Below are positions 7,332 through 15,755 of a stretch of 64,000 nt of DNA, one piece after another. The position numbers were made by a program, and so were the translations under genes. The notes below the pieces were generated by a model that was given only the letters and a program-made list of their open reading frames with translations, was not told the DNA's origin and made no database searches. This DNA comes from Croceivirga thetidis (lineage in GTDB: Bacteria; Bacteroidota; Bacteroidia; Flavobacteriales; Flavobacteriaceae): positions 186,001-250,000 of the forward strand of contig NZ_JAAWWL010000001.1 in assembly GCF_012272815.1 (NCBI RefSeq). The letters run 5' to 3'. The number at the start of each line of letters is the position of its first letter. Within the stretch, counting starts at the first letter, position 1.

Positions 7332-9653
7332 CTATCGTATTCTATCAATATTACCATCTACATCCTTGTTTTTGAATTTTACCTTGTCTTGATTACCAAA
7401 GCGATATTTTATAGACAAGGCTGCCTCCCTTAAATCAGTAAAGTACACACCATCGGCAATCACTCCATTTATGGTGTAGCTCTCTTTAAAATTTGTTCCT
7501 CGAGTAATATCGTTGAAGCGTAAAGTACAGTCCCAATTCTTGAAAAAGGTTTTGGATATCGAGGCCTCAAGGGAAATCCTGGCATTTCGTTCAAAAATAC
7601 CTTGTTGACTTCTACTTATGGCATAACCTCCGAAGGCCAGCGTAACATCTTTTCCTGTTTTGAATTGCTGATTCGTGTAGGCGTAAAAAACAGGCCTCGT
7701 TTCACCCAAGACCGCAGTATTATCCTGTATTTGGCTATAAATGACATTTAATGTGTTGTTTGAAGTCCATATGCCTTTGGTGTATGGTACAGTCACCCCG
7801 GTATAAAACCCAATTTCCTTTTCCAAATTGACCAGTGAAAGTATGGCAGTATCCATTTCCTCATCATAGGATATCGTAAAATTTGTGGGATTGGTACTTT
7901 GATAAAAAGTAGCGTAAAAAGAAGTTTTGCCCTTTTGAAAATTGGCAGAAAATTCGTCTGTAAATGTTGGTCTCAAATTCACGTTGCCAGCACCTTCTAA
8001 AAACGGATTGATAAAAACTGTAATAGAGCTTGCCCTTGAAAAGTCTTGACGGTTAATGTTTCGGGCATAGTTTAGGCTCAAGGTTTTGGTACTATCAATG
8101 GTAATCGAGACATTGGCCTTTGGAAATAAACTTGTGTTTATTCTTGAAATCACTGGTACAGCATCATTGTCAGCAGCACTATCCACCTCGTTATGCTCTA
8201 GTCGAGCACCCAATTCAAAATTTATTTTTTCACCCAAACTACCTGAAAAAGAACTATACACGGCATACAAGTCTTCTTGATATTCAAAATCAACTTCTGT
8301 GGTAACATCCCTTATAATTTCTGTTAAAGCATCTGCATTTGCCAAACTGATATTTGTACCCCATTCCCATTTCAGATTAGCTGAAAAGATCTTTTCGAAA
8401 TCCAGACGAAAAGCCAATGAATTGATGCTGTATTCCTGATTTCTAGTTTGGTCTAAAATAAAATCACCCCCATTGATGCTGTTGCTTATTTCGGTTCCTA
8501 AAGTTTGTCGAAATCCTGAATATTGAAGTCCGGTAAAAATATTCCAGCTGTCACTTAGTTTTTTATTGAAGTTGAATGAGGCACTGTAATAGTCTTTACT
8601 ATTATCATTATCGGTTTCGGTTTCGGTTGACTGCTCCTCACCCCTATCCACAATAAAGGTATCTGTAAAAAAAGGGGCATTATCCGTTTGTAATCTTGCT
8701 GAAGCGTTTAACGAAATATAGTCGTTCTCATTCCATTGGTTGTACACCCCAAAGCTCGGATTAATTTGGGTACGCACATTTCTTGGAATACGAACCAAAT
8801 AATCAACCAATACTTCCCGCTCAGGTATTTCAAACAAAAAACTATTGCTCTCCCACTGTAGCAATTGATTGTAACCTAAGTTTCCGCGTACTGTCCAATT
8901 TTTGGTCGAATAACTAGAGTTCAACGCCAAATAGTTATTAAAATTCCGTCTTTGTGAAACTGTTTCTTGCGTGCTACCTTGAAAACCGCCATCAAAATCT
9001 TGCATTAATCTAACCAAAATTACTGCCCGGCCTTCGGCTTCGTATTTTGCAGACGGATTGTTAATCAACTCAATTGTTTCAATGCCATCGATTGGTAGTG
9101 TATTGAATTCTTCAATTGAAATACGCTGATTGCCCAAATATAAAAGCGGGTTGCCCTTGCCTAAAATAGAAATTGACTCTCGATCAGCTGAAACTTGAAT
9201 GTTTGGCAATCTAGATAGCAAATCCATTGGGTCTGGAATTGAAGAAAAATACGGATTTTGAACATCAACTTTTAAATTACCGTTTTGATATTCAATGGGG
9301 TTTTTTGCGGCAATGAGTTCAACTTCATTTAACTGGGTAGTATTTTCGTTTAGCTGAATCTGCACATTAGTAATAGCAGGGATTACAATTTGCTTGCGAT
9401 GTTTTTGAAAGCCCAAGGCTGATATTTCCAAAAAATATTCACCACTTGCAATATCTTCGAATATAAAATATCCTTCTAGTAGTGTGGTGTACTTGAGAAC
9501 ATTTTTAGTTTCCAAATCCAACAAAAGAACATCCCCAACCGGCACTGCATTACCATTAGTATCGAGAACATTACCAGTCAACTGGAAAACCTGTTGGGCG
9601 GAGGTAAAAAAGGACACCAAAAAAAACACCAAGGCCAGATATTTCAAAACCAA
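7332..9653 (-). CDS. Outer-membrane beta-barrel protein with carboxypeptidase-regulatory domain
   Basis: 773 residues. Signal peptide 1-19 (LALVFFLVSFFTSAQ). Residues about 22-105 are a carboxypeptidase-regulatory-like beta-sandwich (LTGNVLDTNGNAVP...), followed by a plug-like segment around 110-215 and then a barrel made of many alternating aromatic strands, ending in YRFGNQDKVKFKNK. This is the OMP_b-brl_3 / TonB-receptor-like architecture frequent in Bacteroidota. No SusD partner is adjacent, and the ligand is unknown. It is convergent with gldA, with 14 bases between them. Confidence 0.85.
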   Translation of the reverse strand: MVLKYLALVFFLVSFFTSAQQVFQLTGNVLDTNGNAVPVGDVLLLDLETKNVLKYTTLLEGYFIFEDIASGEYFLEISALGFQKHRKQIVIPAITNVQIQLNENTTQLNEVELIAAKNPIEYQNGNLKVDVQNPYFSSIPDPMDLLSRLPNIQVSADRESISILGKGNPLLYLGNQRISIEEFNTLPIDGIETIELINNPSAKYEAEGRAVILVRLMQDFDGGFQGSTQETVSQRRNFNNYLALNSSYSTKNWTVRGNLGYNQLLQWESNSFLFEIPEREVLVDYLVRIPRNVRTQINPSFGVYNQWNENDYISLNASARLQTDNAPFFTDTFIVDRGEEQSTETETDNDNSKDYYSASFNFNKKLSDSWNIFTGLQYSGFRQTLGTEISNSINGGDFILDQTRNQEYSINSLAFRLDFEKIFSANLKWEWGTNISLANADALTEIIRDVTTEVDFEYQEDLYAVYSSFSGSLGEKINFELGARLEHNEVDSAADNDAVPVISRINTSLFPKANVSITIDSTKTLSLNYARNINRQDFSRASSITVFINPFLEGAGNVNLRPTFTDEFSANFQKGKTSFYATFYQSTNPTNFTISYDEEMDTAILSLVNLEKEIGFYTGVTVPYTKGIWTSNNTLNVIYSQIQDNTAVLGETRPVFYAYTNQQFKTGKDVTLAFGGYAISRSQQGIFERNARISLEASISKTFFKNWDCTLRFNDITRGTNFKESYTINGVIADGVYFTDLREAALSIKYRFGNQDKVKFKNKDVDGNIDRIR

Positions 9654-9712
9654 TCAATTTTGAATCAAAGAAAACTTAGAAATTGAACCTATTGAATTTT
9701 CAGGGGTCTGAA

Positions 9713-10420
9713 TTAGGTGCTAGCACCCGTGCTTTTTTGAAAAAGTTCTTGCCTATTGGCCACATTGAGCTTGGCGTAAAGATTTGTAATGTGAGATTTC
9801 ACCGTGCTCAAACTTATAAAAAGTTCGTTTGCAATTTCTTTGTTCGATTTGCCCTGTAATATCAAATTACGAACGGTAATTTCTTGTTTACTCAATTCTG
9901 CAGGTATTGATTTACGAACACCATTTCTCCAATAATAGGTTAGATATCCCAAACAAAGACAAAGTGATAACAAGCCAAGGTTCAACCATCTACTTTGCAC
10001 CAATTGGTTTTGTAGCTCAGCCTGATTTAAATAGGCCATTTTTTCTTCAAGAAAAAGATACTCCGATTTCGGGATATCACTACCACGTAATTCATCAAGC
10101 AATGAAACATAGTACTCTGGGTTTTCAGAAAGGTCTTTATTCAATAACTTCTTTTCATCAAGAAGTTTTACCGCCATCAGTTTAACGCCCAATATTTGTA
10201 AAGAATCCCGAACATAGCCTCGAAGTTGTTGCTCTTTATCTTGTTCATCAAAATTTGACAACTTCAACTCAAAATTTTTGAACTTTTTCCATTCTGATAA
10301 GGAGAGTTCTTTATAGGCCTCGTCAGAAAATGAAGAAATGATTTTGTCCGTTGTTACTTCTTGGCCTTGTAAAGAAGAAGAAATAAAAACAAAAACCAAA
10401 ATGTAGCCTATTGTTTTCAT
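9713..10420 (-). CDS. Membrane-anchored LuxR-type transcriptional regulator
   Basis: 235 residues from the ATG at 10420 (the frame extends to a TTG at 10465, but 10420 puts a signal sequence, IGYILVFVFISSS, at the start). A periplasmic helical part of about 130 residues follows, then one transmembrane helix (LGLLSLCLCLGYLTYYW, near 150-168), then a GerE/LuxR helix-turn-helix at the C-terminus (LSKQEITVRNLILQGKSNKE ... STVKSHITNLYAKL). The sensor-TM-HTH layout implies signal reception outside the membrane and direct DNA binding inside. It has no receiver domain. Targets are unknown; the neighbouring barrel gene is an obvious candidate. Confidence 0.82.
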   Translation of the reverse strand: MKTIGYILVFVFISSSLQGQEVTTDKIISSFSDEAYKELSLSEWKKFKNFELKLSNFDEQDKEQQLRGYVRDSLQILGVKLMAVKLLDEKKLLNKDLSENPEYYVSLLDELRGSDIPKSEYLFLEEKMAYLNQAELQNQLVQSRWLNLGLLSLCLCLGYLTYYWRNGVRKSIPAELSKQEITVRNLILQGKSNKEIANELFISLSTVKSHITNLYAKLNVANRQELFQKSTGAST

Positions 10421-10471
10421 AAATAGGATTTTTCTAAAGTTCAACATTAACTGGATTTTTTGCAAATGCCC

Positions 10472-11131
10472 TTAGGTTCTTTTTGTGTCCACCCAAAACG
10501 CTAATCCTGCAAAAAGAAAATAGGAAACCAATGCTGAAATGGTTAAACCAATAATATCATGATTTGCTGGAAGCACATAATAATTCAGGTAGTTTACCAA
10601 TAGTAAGAACAATACGAACCCTATGGACACAAACTTGCCAAACTTGTTCTTTGCAACCGTACGTTTCAAATAGTACCACAAACCCAGCAGCAATACCAGA
10701 GCTTCTAGGGCAAAAGTTGCAGCCTTATTGTGCCAAAGGCCAAATCCGAATTTGGGTTCACCGTGCAAGAGAGGTAAATCAGGGGTATGAACAAATAAAT
10801 CGGCGACCCAATGGGATAATACCCCTAAACCCAAAACAAAAGCAATACTTTTTCCACTGGTCTTTTTACGACCAAACAGCAAGAAAAAAATTCCTCCAAA
10901 AGCAATGGCCCAAAGTATACTCCCAATCAAACTATGTGTGAAAGGAAATTCCATTTTAAAATCATTGGTTTCAGTGTAACCAGGCACAAACTCCATGGTT
11001 TCCAATCCCCAAACTACGAATGGAAAGAATAAAATATCAACAAATTGGGTTGCAATGAAAAGCCAGCCTAATGAGGCTTCTTTTTCTCTACCCTTAAGGG
11101 CAAAGGCGGCTGCGTAATGACCTACGAACAT
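10472..11131 (-). CDS. Predicted membrane protein, metal-dependent-hydrolase-like
   Basis: 219 residues with about six hydrophobic helices. Conserved histidines and acids recur in the pattern of the YdjM/DUF457-type membrane hydrolase family: HYAAAF near the start, FVDILFF near 32-38, PFTHSL near 75, and LSHWVADLFVHTPDLPL near 106-122. Catalysis has not been shown for this family, so the function remains unassigned. Confidence 0.7.
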   Translation of the reverse strand: MFVGHYAAAFALKGREKEASLGWLFIATQFVDILFFPFVVWGLETMEFVPGYTETNDFKMEFPFTHSLIGSILWAIAFGGIFFLLFGRKKTSGKSIAFVLGLGVLSHWVADLFVHTPDLPLLHGEPKFGFGLWHNKAATFALEALVLLLGLWYYLKRTVAKNKFGKFVSIGFVLFLLLVNYLNYYVLPANHDIIGLTISALVSYFLFAGLAFWVDTKRT

Positions 11132-11194
11132 TTTGACAGTTTAGTCGGTAAGGTACTAAAGTTGAAAGTAACCGACTAAAATGCCGAAATTAAA

Positions 11195-11341
11195 TTAATA
11201 CCTAGCTATCCTATCTTCCTTAGCGTCGTCAACCAATTGTTCAACGGTTGCTTTATCTGCTTCACTATCAGCAGATTCGCTAAATTTTAATAGGAAAATT
11301 GAAACTAATAAAAAGAAAAAAAGTAGTAAACACTTTTTCAT
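11195..11341 (-). CDS. 48-residue secreted or membrane-anchored small protein
   Basis: A frame too short for most gene callers: ATG at 11341-11339, TAA at 11197-11195, 48 residues. It begins MKKC, then a Leu/Phe-rich hydrophobic helix to residue 20 (LLLFFFLLVSIFLLKF), then a strongly acidic tail (SESADSEADKAT...DDAKEDRIARY). The organisation is that of an exported or anchored peptide. Codon phase is clean, and the gene lies in an otherwise empty 337-base gap between the hydrolase at 11469 and the membrane protein at 11131. No family recognised. The rest of the gap (11342-11468) shows nothing I can support. Confidence 0.6.
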   Translation of the reverse strand: MKKCLLLFFFLLVSIFLLKFSESADSEADKATVEQLVDDAKEDRIARY

Positions 11342-11468
11342 TTGTGGGATGTTTAGTTTAACGAGTCAAAAGTAGTGTGGTATCGATGGTAGGCAATAAT
11401 TTTCCTACGAATGGTTCAAAAATATAGTTGAGATGCAGTTTATAGCTCGAAAAAGGCTTTAAACTATT

Positions 11469-12569
11469 TCATACCATAGAATTTGAGGTGTATAATAGAG
11501 TTGATTCAACAACCAAATCAAGCTCGGCCTGAACTTTAGGATCTGTACAATTTATCAAGAAGGAGTAAACCAAATTATGTTCCGGATACACAAAAAAATT
11601 GGTGTATGCCCCAACGCTGCTACCAACGTGGCCAATAAAAGAATTACCCATTCTATCTTGGCTTACCTGATAACCTAAACCATAATATGTTTGATTTTTG
11701 CCAATTTGCTGTGAAGAAAAAAGTTGGTCAAATGTCTTTTTCTTCAATAGTTTACCTTCTAAAATGGCAAGGCCCATTTTAGCTATATCGGCACTTGTAG
11801 ACAAATAACCACCACCTGCCAATTTGTAAAAGTTAGCAACCTCAATAGCATTTTTAAACCTTGATGCCCTTTTGGTGTAGAATTTTGCCAGTTGTAATTG
11901 CCCTATTTCTATTGATTGACTCTTGTCATCTTTTGGTGCCATGGTGCTGCTCATGTCCAAAGGCCTCAATACCTTTTCTGCAACATAATCTTGAAAGGGA
12001 ATTCCAGATGCTTCTTGCATGGCCAAAGAAAGCAACACGAAATCAAAACTGTTGTATAAATAGTCCGTTCCGGGTTCAAATACAAGTGGGTCATCTTTGA
12101 AAACCTCGATACTTTCTTTAATACCGAAAGGACGATTCATGGCAAATTCCTTACCACGATATCCACGAACTCCCGCTGTATGGGAAGCTAGTTGACGTAG
12201 TGTAAAATCGTATTTCTTTTTAGGATAGTAAGGAACATATTCATACAAAGAATCATCCCAATTTAGAATGCCTTCCTCTACCATCTTTCCGAAGGCCAAA
12301 CCGGTGATACATTTTGAAATACTTGCTATTCGAAATTGAGTCTTTAATGGATCTACAGGAGTCTGATTACTTATATCCGCATATCCATATCCCTTTTGAA
12401 GTAGGCTTTCACCATTTTTTAAAATAGTGACTGATATTCCAGGTACTTTTTCTTCTTCCACAAGATTTTGTAAAGTAATAGCTGCTCGTTCCATTTGTGG
12501 TAAGGTTTGGAACTCTTGAGGCTCAGGTTTGGCTCTAAACAGATTTTGGAAAAATCGTAAAACAGACAT
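11469..12569 (-). CDS. Serine hydrolase, beta-lactamase / PBP4-like family
   Basis: 366 residues with the class C beta-lactamase-related fold: nucleophile motif SISK at 83-86, tyrosine motif LYNS at 171-174, and GHVG near 323 as the third motif. Members include D-amino-acid peptidases, esterases and LACTB-type proteases. There is no signal peptide; a short hydrophilic N-terminus leads straight into the domain, so a cytosolic role is likely. Its ATG shares one base with the stop codon of the preceding DUF2807 gene, so it is co-translated with the tail of the methionine operon. Confidence 0.87.
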   Translation of the reverse strand: MSVLRFFQNLFRAKPEPQEFQTLPQMERAAITLQNLVEEEKVPGISVTILKNGESLLQKGYGYADISNQTPVDPLKTQFRIASISKCITGLAFGKMVEEGILNWDDSLYEYVPYYPKKKYDFTLRQLASHTAGVRGYRGKEFAMNRPFGIKESIEVFKDDPLVFEPGTDYLYNSFDFVLLSLAMQEASGIPFQDYVAEKVLRPLDMSSTMAPKDDKSQSIEIGQLQLAKFYTKRASRFKNAIEVANFYKLAGGGYLSTSADIAKMGLAILEGKLLKKKTFDQLFSSQQIGKNQTYYGLGYQVSQDRMGNSFIGHVGSSVGAYTNFFVYPEHNLVYSFLINCTDPKVQAELDLVVESTLLYTSNSMV

Positions 12570-13342
12570 TAGTCCCTAAAAATTAATCTTCCTTCAAAGG
12601 TTTCATCTACAGCTATTACCTCGGGGCGATTAAAACTAATAACATTACCATAGCCTCTTATGGTACCAGCGATTCGCTCTTGTGGATTAACCAATATGTC
12701 ATTACTCCCCCGATGGTTTATTGTTACAGTGCCTGCTTCTAAAGATTCTGCTTGAATCCGGGTGTCCCCAGCAGCAACAGTTATTCCCAAGTTCTGTGTT
12801 CTTCCACTCAAATTGAAAAATGAAATACCATTGACTACAATACTCACACTTTCATTATCCAATGTCAAATTAAACGAACCGGAAGTGGTTTCCGCTTCAG
12901 GAACAAAAAAGCTTTCAGATATTAAATCTAAACTCGGGTAGGTCAATGCTCCGATATTTGAGACCAAGAGACCAGTGGAACTACGGATTTCAGTAATATT
13001 TGGAGAGGTGACATAAACCGTTGACAGTTCATAATCCCGAAAAAGATTACATCCATTTTCATTACGCAACAGTAATCGTTCCCCTTCAACAGTAGCTTTT
13101 ATATCGTTTAACAAGAACTCTCCGGTTTCAATTTCAACCTTGTGTTCATCGCCTTCGATAAGAACTAGATTCAAAAGCTCAAATACAGTAATCTGCGAGA
13201 ACTCTTCAACCTCGACCTCAACTCTGACCAAATCGCCTGCACTTTGAAAACAATCTGAAGCACTTTCACTATTGCAGGAAAGACAGAGTACCAACCAAAA
13301 AAGTAAGCAACCTATTTCTACTATTCTTTTGAATTGATTCAT
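12569..13342 (-). CDS. DUF2807 lipoprotein
   Basis: 257 residues from the ATG at 13342; an earlier in-frame start at 13396 would overlap the upstream gene and hide the signal peptide. A lipobox LCLSC places the lipidated Cys at residue 23. The rest is repetitive beta sequence (VRVEVEVEEFSQITVFELLN ..., RIQAESLEAGTVTINHRGSND) as in the GIN-domain family. Surface or periplasmic anchoring is expected; the role is unknown. It follows the barrel gene by 25 bases and overlaps the hydrolase gene by 1. Confidence 0.82.
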   Translation of the reverse strand: MNQFKRIVEIGCLLFWLVLCLSCNSESASDCFQSAGDLVRVEVEVEEFSQITVFELLNLVLIEGDEHKVEIETGEFLLNDIKATVEGERLLLRNENGCNLFRDYELSTVYVTSPNITEIRSSTGLLVSNIGALTYPSLDLISESFFVPEAETTSGSFNLTLDNESVSIVVNGISFFNLSGRTQNLGITVAAGDTRIQAESLEAGTVTINHRGSNDILVNPQERIAGTIRGYGNVISFNRPEVIAVDETFEGRLIFRD

Positions 13343-13367
13343 ACTTGGTATTTGAAATTTATTCCTT

Positions 13368-14465
13368 TCATAATCGAATACCAATTCCAAATTCAACTGC
13401 TTCAGCGGCCGCCGAATGGGCTTTAAGGGTTACACTACCAAAAAACTTATCCCCAAAATAACGCTTGAGTCCTATGCGGTTATAAACCCTCCCTTCAAAA
13501 TCAAATGGGTAGTACACATAATATCCCAATTGGGTAATAAGACTTAGTTTATTAATGAAAAGTTCATGGCCAACAAAAAGCCCTACGCGTTTAAAGTCAG
13601 TATTGCCGTCTACCATCATTTCAGGAAAGGAATTGGATTGAAATCGAATTAATTCCTTTAAGAAATAAGACAGAAAGAAATCGCCTCCAAATTGCAGAGC
13701 ACTTTTTCTTCCAACCCGTTTATCTGCATAAGCGGATAATACCAAAAATCCATATTGCCCAGAACCCACAACATCACCTTCGTTCAATCCAGTACGAATC
13801 ACACCATTGAATGTAATTGGTTCAGTTACATCATTTTTTTCATAAGACTTGAAATCTATTTCTTCTTTATGGTTCAAATCATAAACAACCCCTAAGTTAA
13901 AGGCGAAGGTATTGGTAGAAGTATTAGGAGCCTTAAAATTGGCATTGGAATAATGGATTAAGGAAATCCCTGTTTTTAAACCTAAACCTGAAACCAAATT
14001 CTCTTTGTGAAAGTTGACTATGGCCATGGTTGAACTCAATAAATGGGAACCATACGCCGAATTTCGAAAATTAGTTTCGCGGTCATATGGATTGGTATTG
14101 TAGGCAATACCCTGACCTATTCTAAATTGTAGATTTCTTTTAAAAAAGTAAAAATTATAGTGTGCATAAACCCCAAAATGTTCGCCTAAGGTGGGATTGT
14201 TCATATTTTGGTAAATGAAGGTATAGCCAGTATCAGGATAATTGAAATCGGCCTCCCATTCTTCGCTACCAAAGTGTTTTTTGTTAAGGCCTAAAATCAC
14301 TCCTCCTGGATGTGAGGTAATCAAATGGGCAATGTCAGAATTATGCAATAGAATAGAGCCATAGAACGGACTGGCATCCAAGGTGTACTTCGTTGGATTC
14401 TTTTTTTCTTGCGCGAATCCGAAAAGACAGCAAACTAAAGCGATAAGCAAGGGGCTTCTTCTCAT
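13368..14465 (-). CDS. Acyloxyacyl hydrolase / PagL-like outer-membrane barrel
   Basis: 365 residues from the ATG at 14465 (a TTG lies at 14483). A signal peptide (LLIALVCCLFGFAQ) is followed by an amphipathic barrel rich in aromatic residues. The segment LIHYSNANFKAPNTSTNT carries the H-x-S-N motif that holds the catalytic His and Ser in the lipid A 3-O-deacylase PagL family. The N-terminal 140 residues exceed the classical 150-residue PagL barrel, as in longer Bacteroidota members. Probably acts on lipid A or lipids of the outer leaflet; the substrate is inferred. It follows metF by 19 bases. Confidence 0.75.
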   Translation of the reverse strand: MRRSPLLIALVCCLFGFAQEKKNPTKYTLDASPFYGSILLHNSDIAHLITSHPGGVILGLNKKHFGSEEWEADFNYPDTGYTFIYQNMNNPTLGEHFGVYAHYNFYFFKRNLQFRIGQGIAYNTNPYDRETNFRNSAYGSHLLSSTMAIVNFHKENLVSGLGLKTGISLIHYSNANFKAPNTSTNTFAFNLGVVYDLNHKEEIDFKSYEKNDVTEPITFNGVIRTGLNEGDVVGSGQYGFLVLSAYADKRVGRKSALQFGGDFFLSYFLKELIRFQSNSFPEMMVDGNTDFKRVGLFVGHELFINKLSLITQLGYYVYYPFDFEGRVYNRIGLKRYFGDKFFGSVTLKAHSAAAEAVEFGIGIRL

Positions 14466-14484
14466 CGACGGTAAAAGTAGCAAT

Positions 14485-15438
14485 TTAAAAAACGGCCTCA
14501 GCTATTGCCTTTATGTTATCTGATTTGCCCATGGAGTAATAATGCAATACCGGTACTCCAGCCGCTTTGAGTTCCTTTGATTGCTCAATACAATATTCAA
14601 TGCCCACTTGTCGTACTTCTTTATTGCTTTTACAGGCTTCTACGGCCTCAATCAATGCTTCTGGAATATCAACACGAAATACCTGGGGTAACAACTGTAA
14701 GTGCCTTTTAACTGCAATTGGCTTTATTCCCGGTATTATAGGTACATCGATTCCCATATCTCGGGCCGCATCTACAAATTCAAAGTACTTTTTGTTGTCA
14801 AAGAACATTTGGGTCACCACATAATCAGCTCCTAGTTCCACCTTTTGTTTGAGACGTTTCAAATCATTTCTTAAAGAAGGGGCTTCCATATGTTTTTCAG
14901 GATAACCAGCCACCCCAATACAGAAATCGGCGCAATTGTCAGATTCAATAACCTCGTGCAGATAATTGCCGCAATTCAATTGTTGAATTTGTTTCACCAA
15001 GTCAGAAGCATAATGGTGTCCTCCTTTAGTAGGTTCAAAATACTTTTCTTCTCTCATGGCATCTCCGCGCAAGGCCATCACATTATCAATACCCAGATAA
15101 TGGCAATCCACGAGAAGATATTCGGTTTCCTCTTTAGTGAAGCCACCGCACAAAACATGTGGAATGGCATCAACATCATATTTATGCTTAATTGAGGCAC
15201 AAATACCCAAGGTCCCCGGTCGCATGCGGGTCAATTTTTTATCGAATAATCCATCCCTGTCGATATAAACATACTCTTCGCGAGAGGTTGTTACATCAAT
15301 AAAAGGAGGCTTAAACTCCATTAAGGGATCAATGTTGTCATAGAGTTCTTGTATGCTCTTTCCCTTAACTGGTGGTATGATTTCAAAGCTAAAAAGGGTC
15401 TCCCCCTTTGCTTTATTAATATGTTCAGTTACTTTCAT
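14485..15438 (-). CDS. metF: 5,10-methylenetetrahydrofolate reductase
   Basis: 317 residues, a TIM barrel of the FAD-dependent MetF family. FSFEIIPP at 16-23 holds the catalytic Glu; the FAD contacts lie in MALRGD near 139-144 and GVAGYPEKH near 173-181, with a substrate loop at QMFFDNKKYFEF. It makes the 5-methyl-tetrahydrofolate that MetH uses, so it belongs to the SAM-I-controlled operon. It overlaps the small membrane gene upstream by 4 bases. Confidence 0.95.
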   Translation of the reverse strand: MKVTEHINKAKGETLFSFEIIPPVKGKSIQELYDNIDPLMEFKPPFIDVTTSREEYVYIDRDGLFDKKLTRMRPGTLGICASIKHKYDVDAIPHVLCGGFTKEETEYLLVDCHYLGIDNVMALRGDAMREEKYFEPTKGGHHYASDLVKQIQQLNCGNYLHEVIESDNCADFCIGVAGYPEKHMEAPSLRNDLKRLKQKVELGADYVVTQMFFDNKKYFEFVDAARDMGIDVPIIPGIKPIAVKRHLQLLPQVFRVDIPEALIEAVEACKSNKEVRQVGIEYCIEQSKELKAAGVPVLHYYSMGKSDNIKAIAEAVF

Positions 15439-15755
15439 TCTTTACTAATATTTGGCAAGTGAATGCCGATTTTTGGGGCAATAAAGTTGAATACTATTCC
15501 CCCAATCAGGCCTGCTACGAATCCAAAAATTAAACCAATCAAAGGCATGCCCAGCAATGCCCCAAAAGCCAAAAAGGTGCCGTAACTCAGGCCTGGCGTT
15601 TCCAAGCTTTCTGGCGATAACCAATTTAGGGTTACCATGGTATCGATGACAAGACCTCCAAAGGCGTAAAAGATTCCACATAGCAATCCTATTAAACCGA
15701 AAATGGTCATTTGAAATATTGCAAACGGTAATACCCGAAGTCTTTTGATTGCCAT
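15435..15755 (-). CDS. Small membrane protein inside the met operon
   Basis: 106 residues with three hydrophobic segments (about 14-36, 59-73 and 77-96) rich in Gly (GLLCGIFYAFGGLV, GLIFGFVAGLIGGIVFNF). No domain recognised. It overlaps both neighbours, by 1 base with metH C-half and by 4 bases with metF, so its expression is tied to methionine synthesis. A function in this pathway is possible but not shown. Confidence 0.75.
   Translation of the reverse strand: MAIKRLRVLPFAIFQMTIFGLIGLLCGIFYAFGGLVIDTMVTLNWLSPESLETPGLSYGTFLAFGALLGMPLIGLIFGFVAGLIGGIVFNFIAPKIGIHLPNISKE

Noticed and set aside
13343-13396. Longer start of the DUF2807 lipoprotein
   Set aside because: It would overlap the barrel gene and bury the lipoprotein signal inside the chain.
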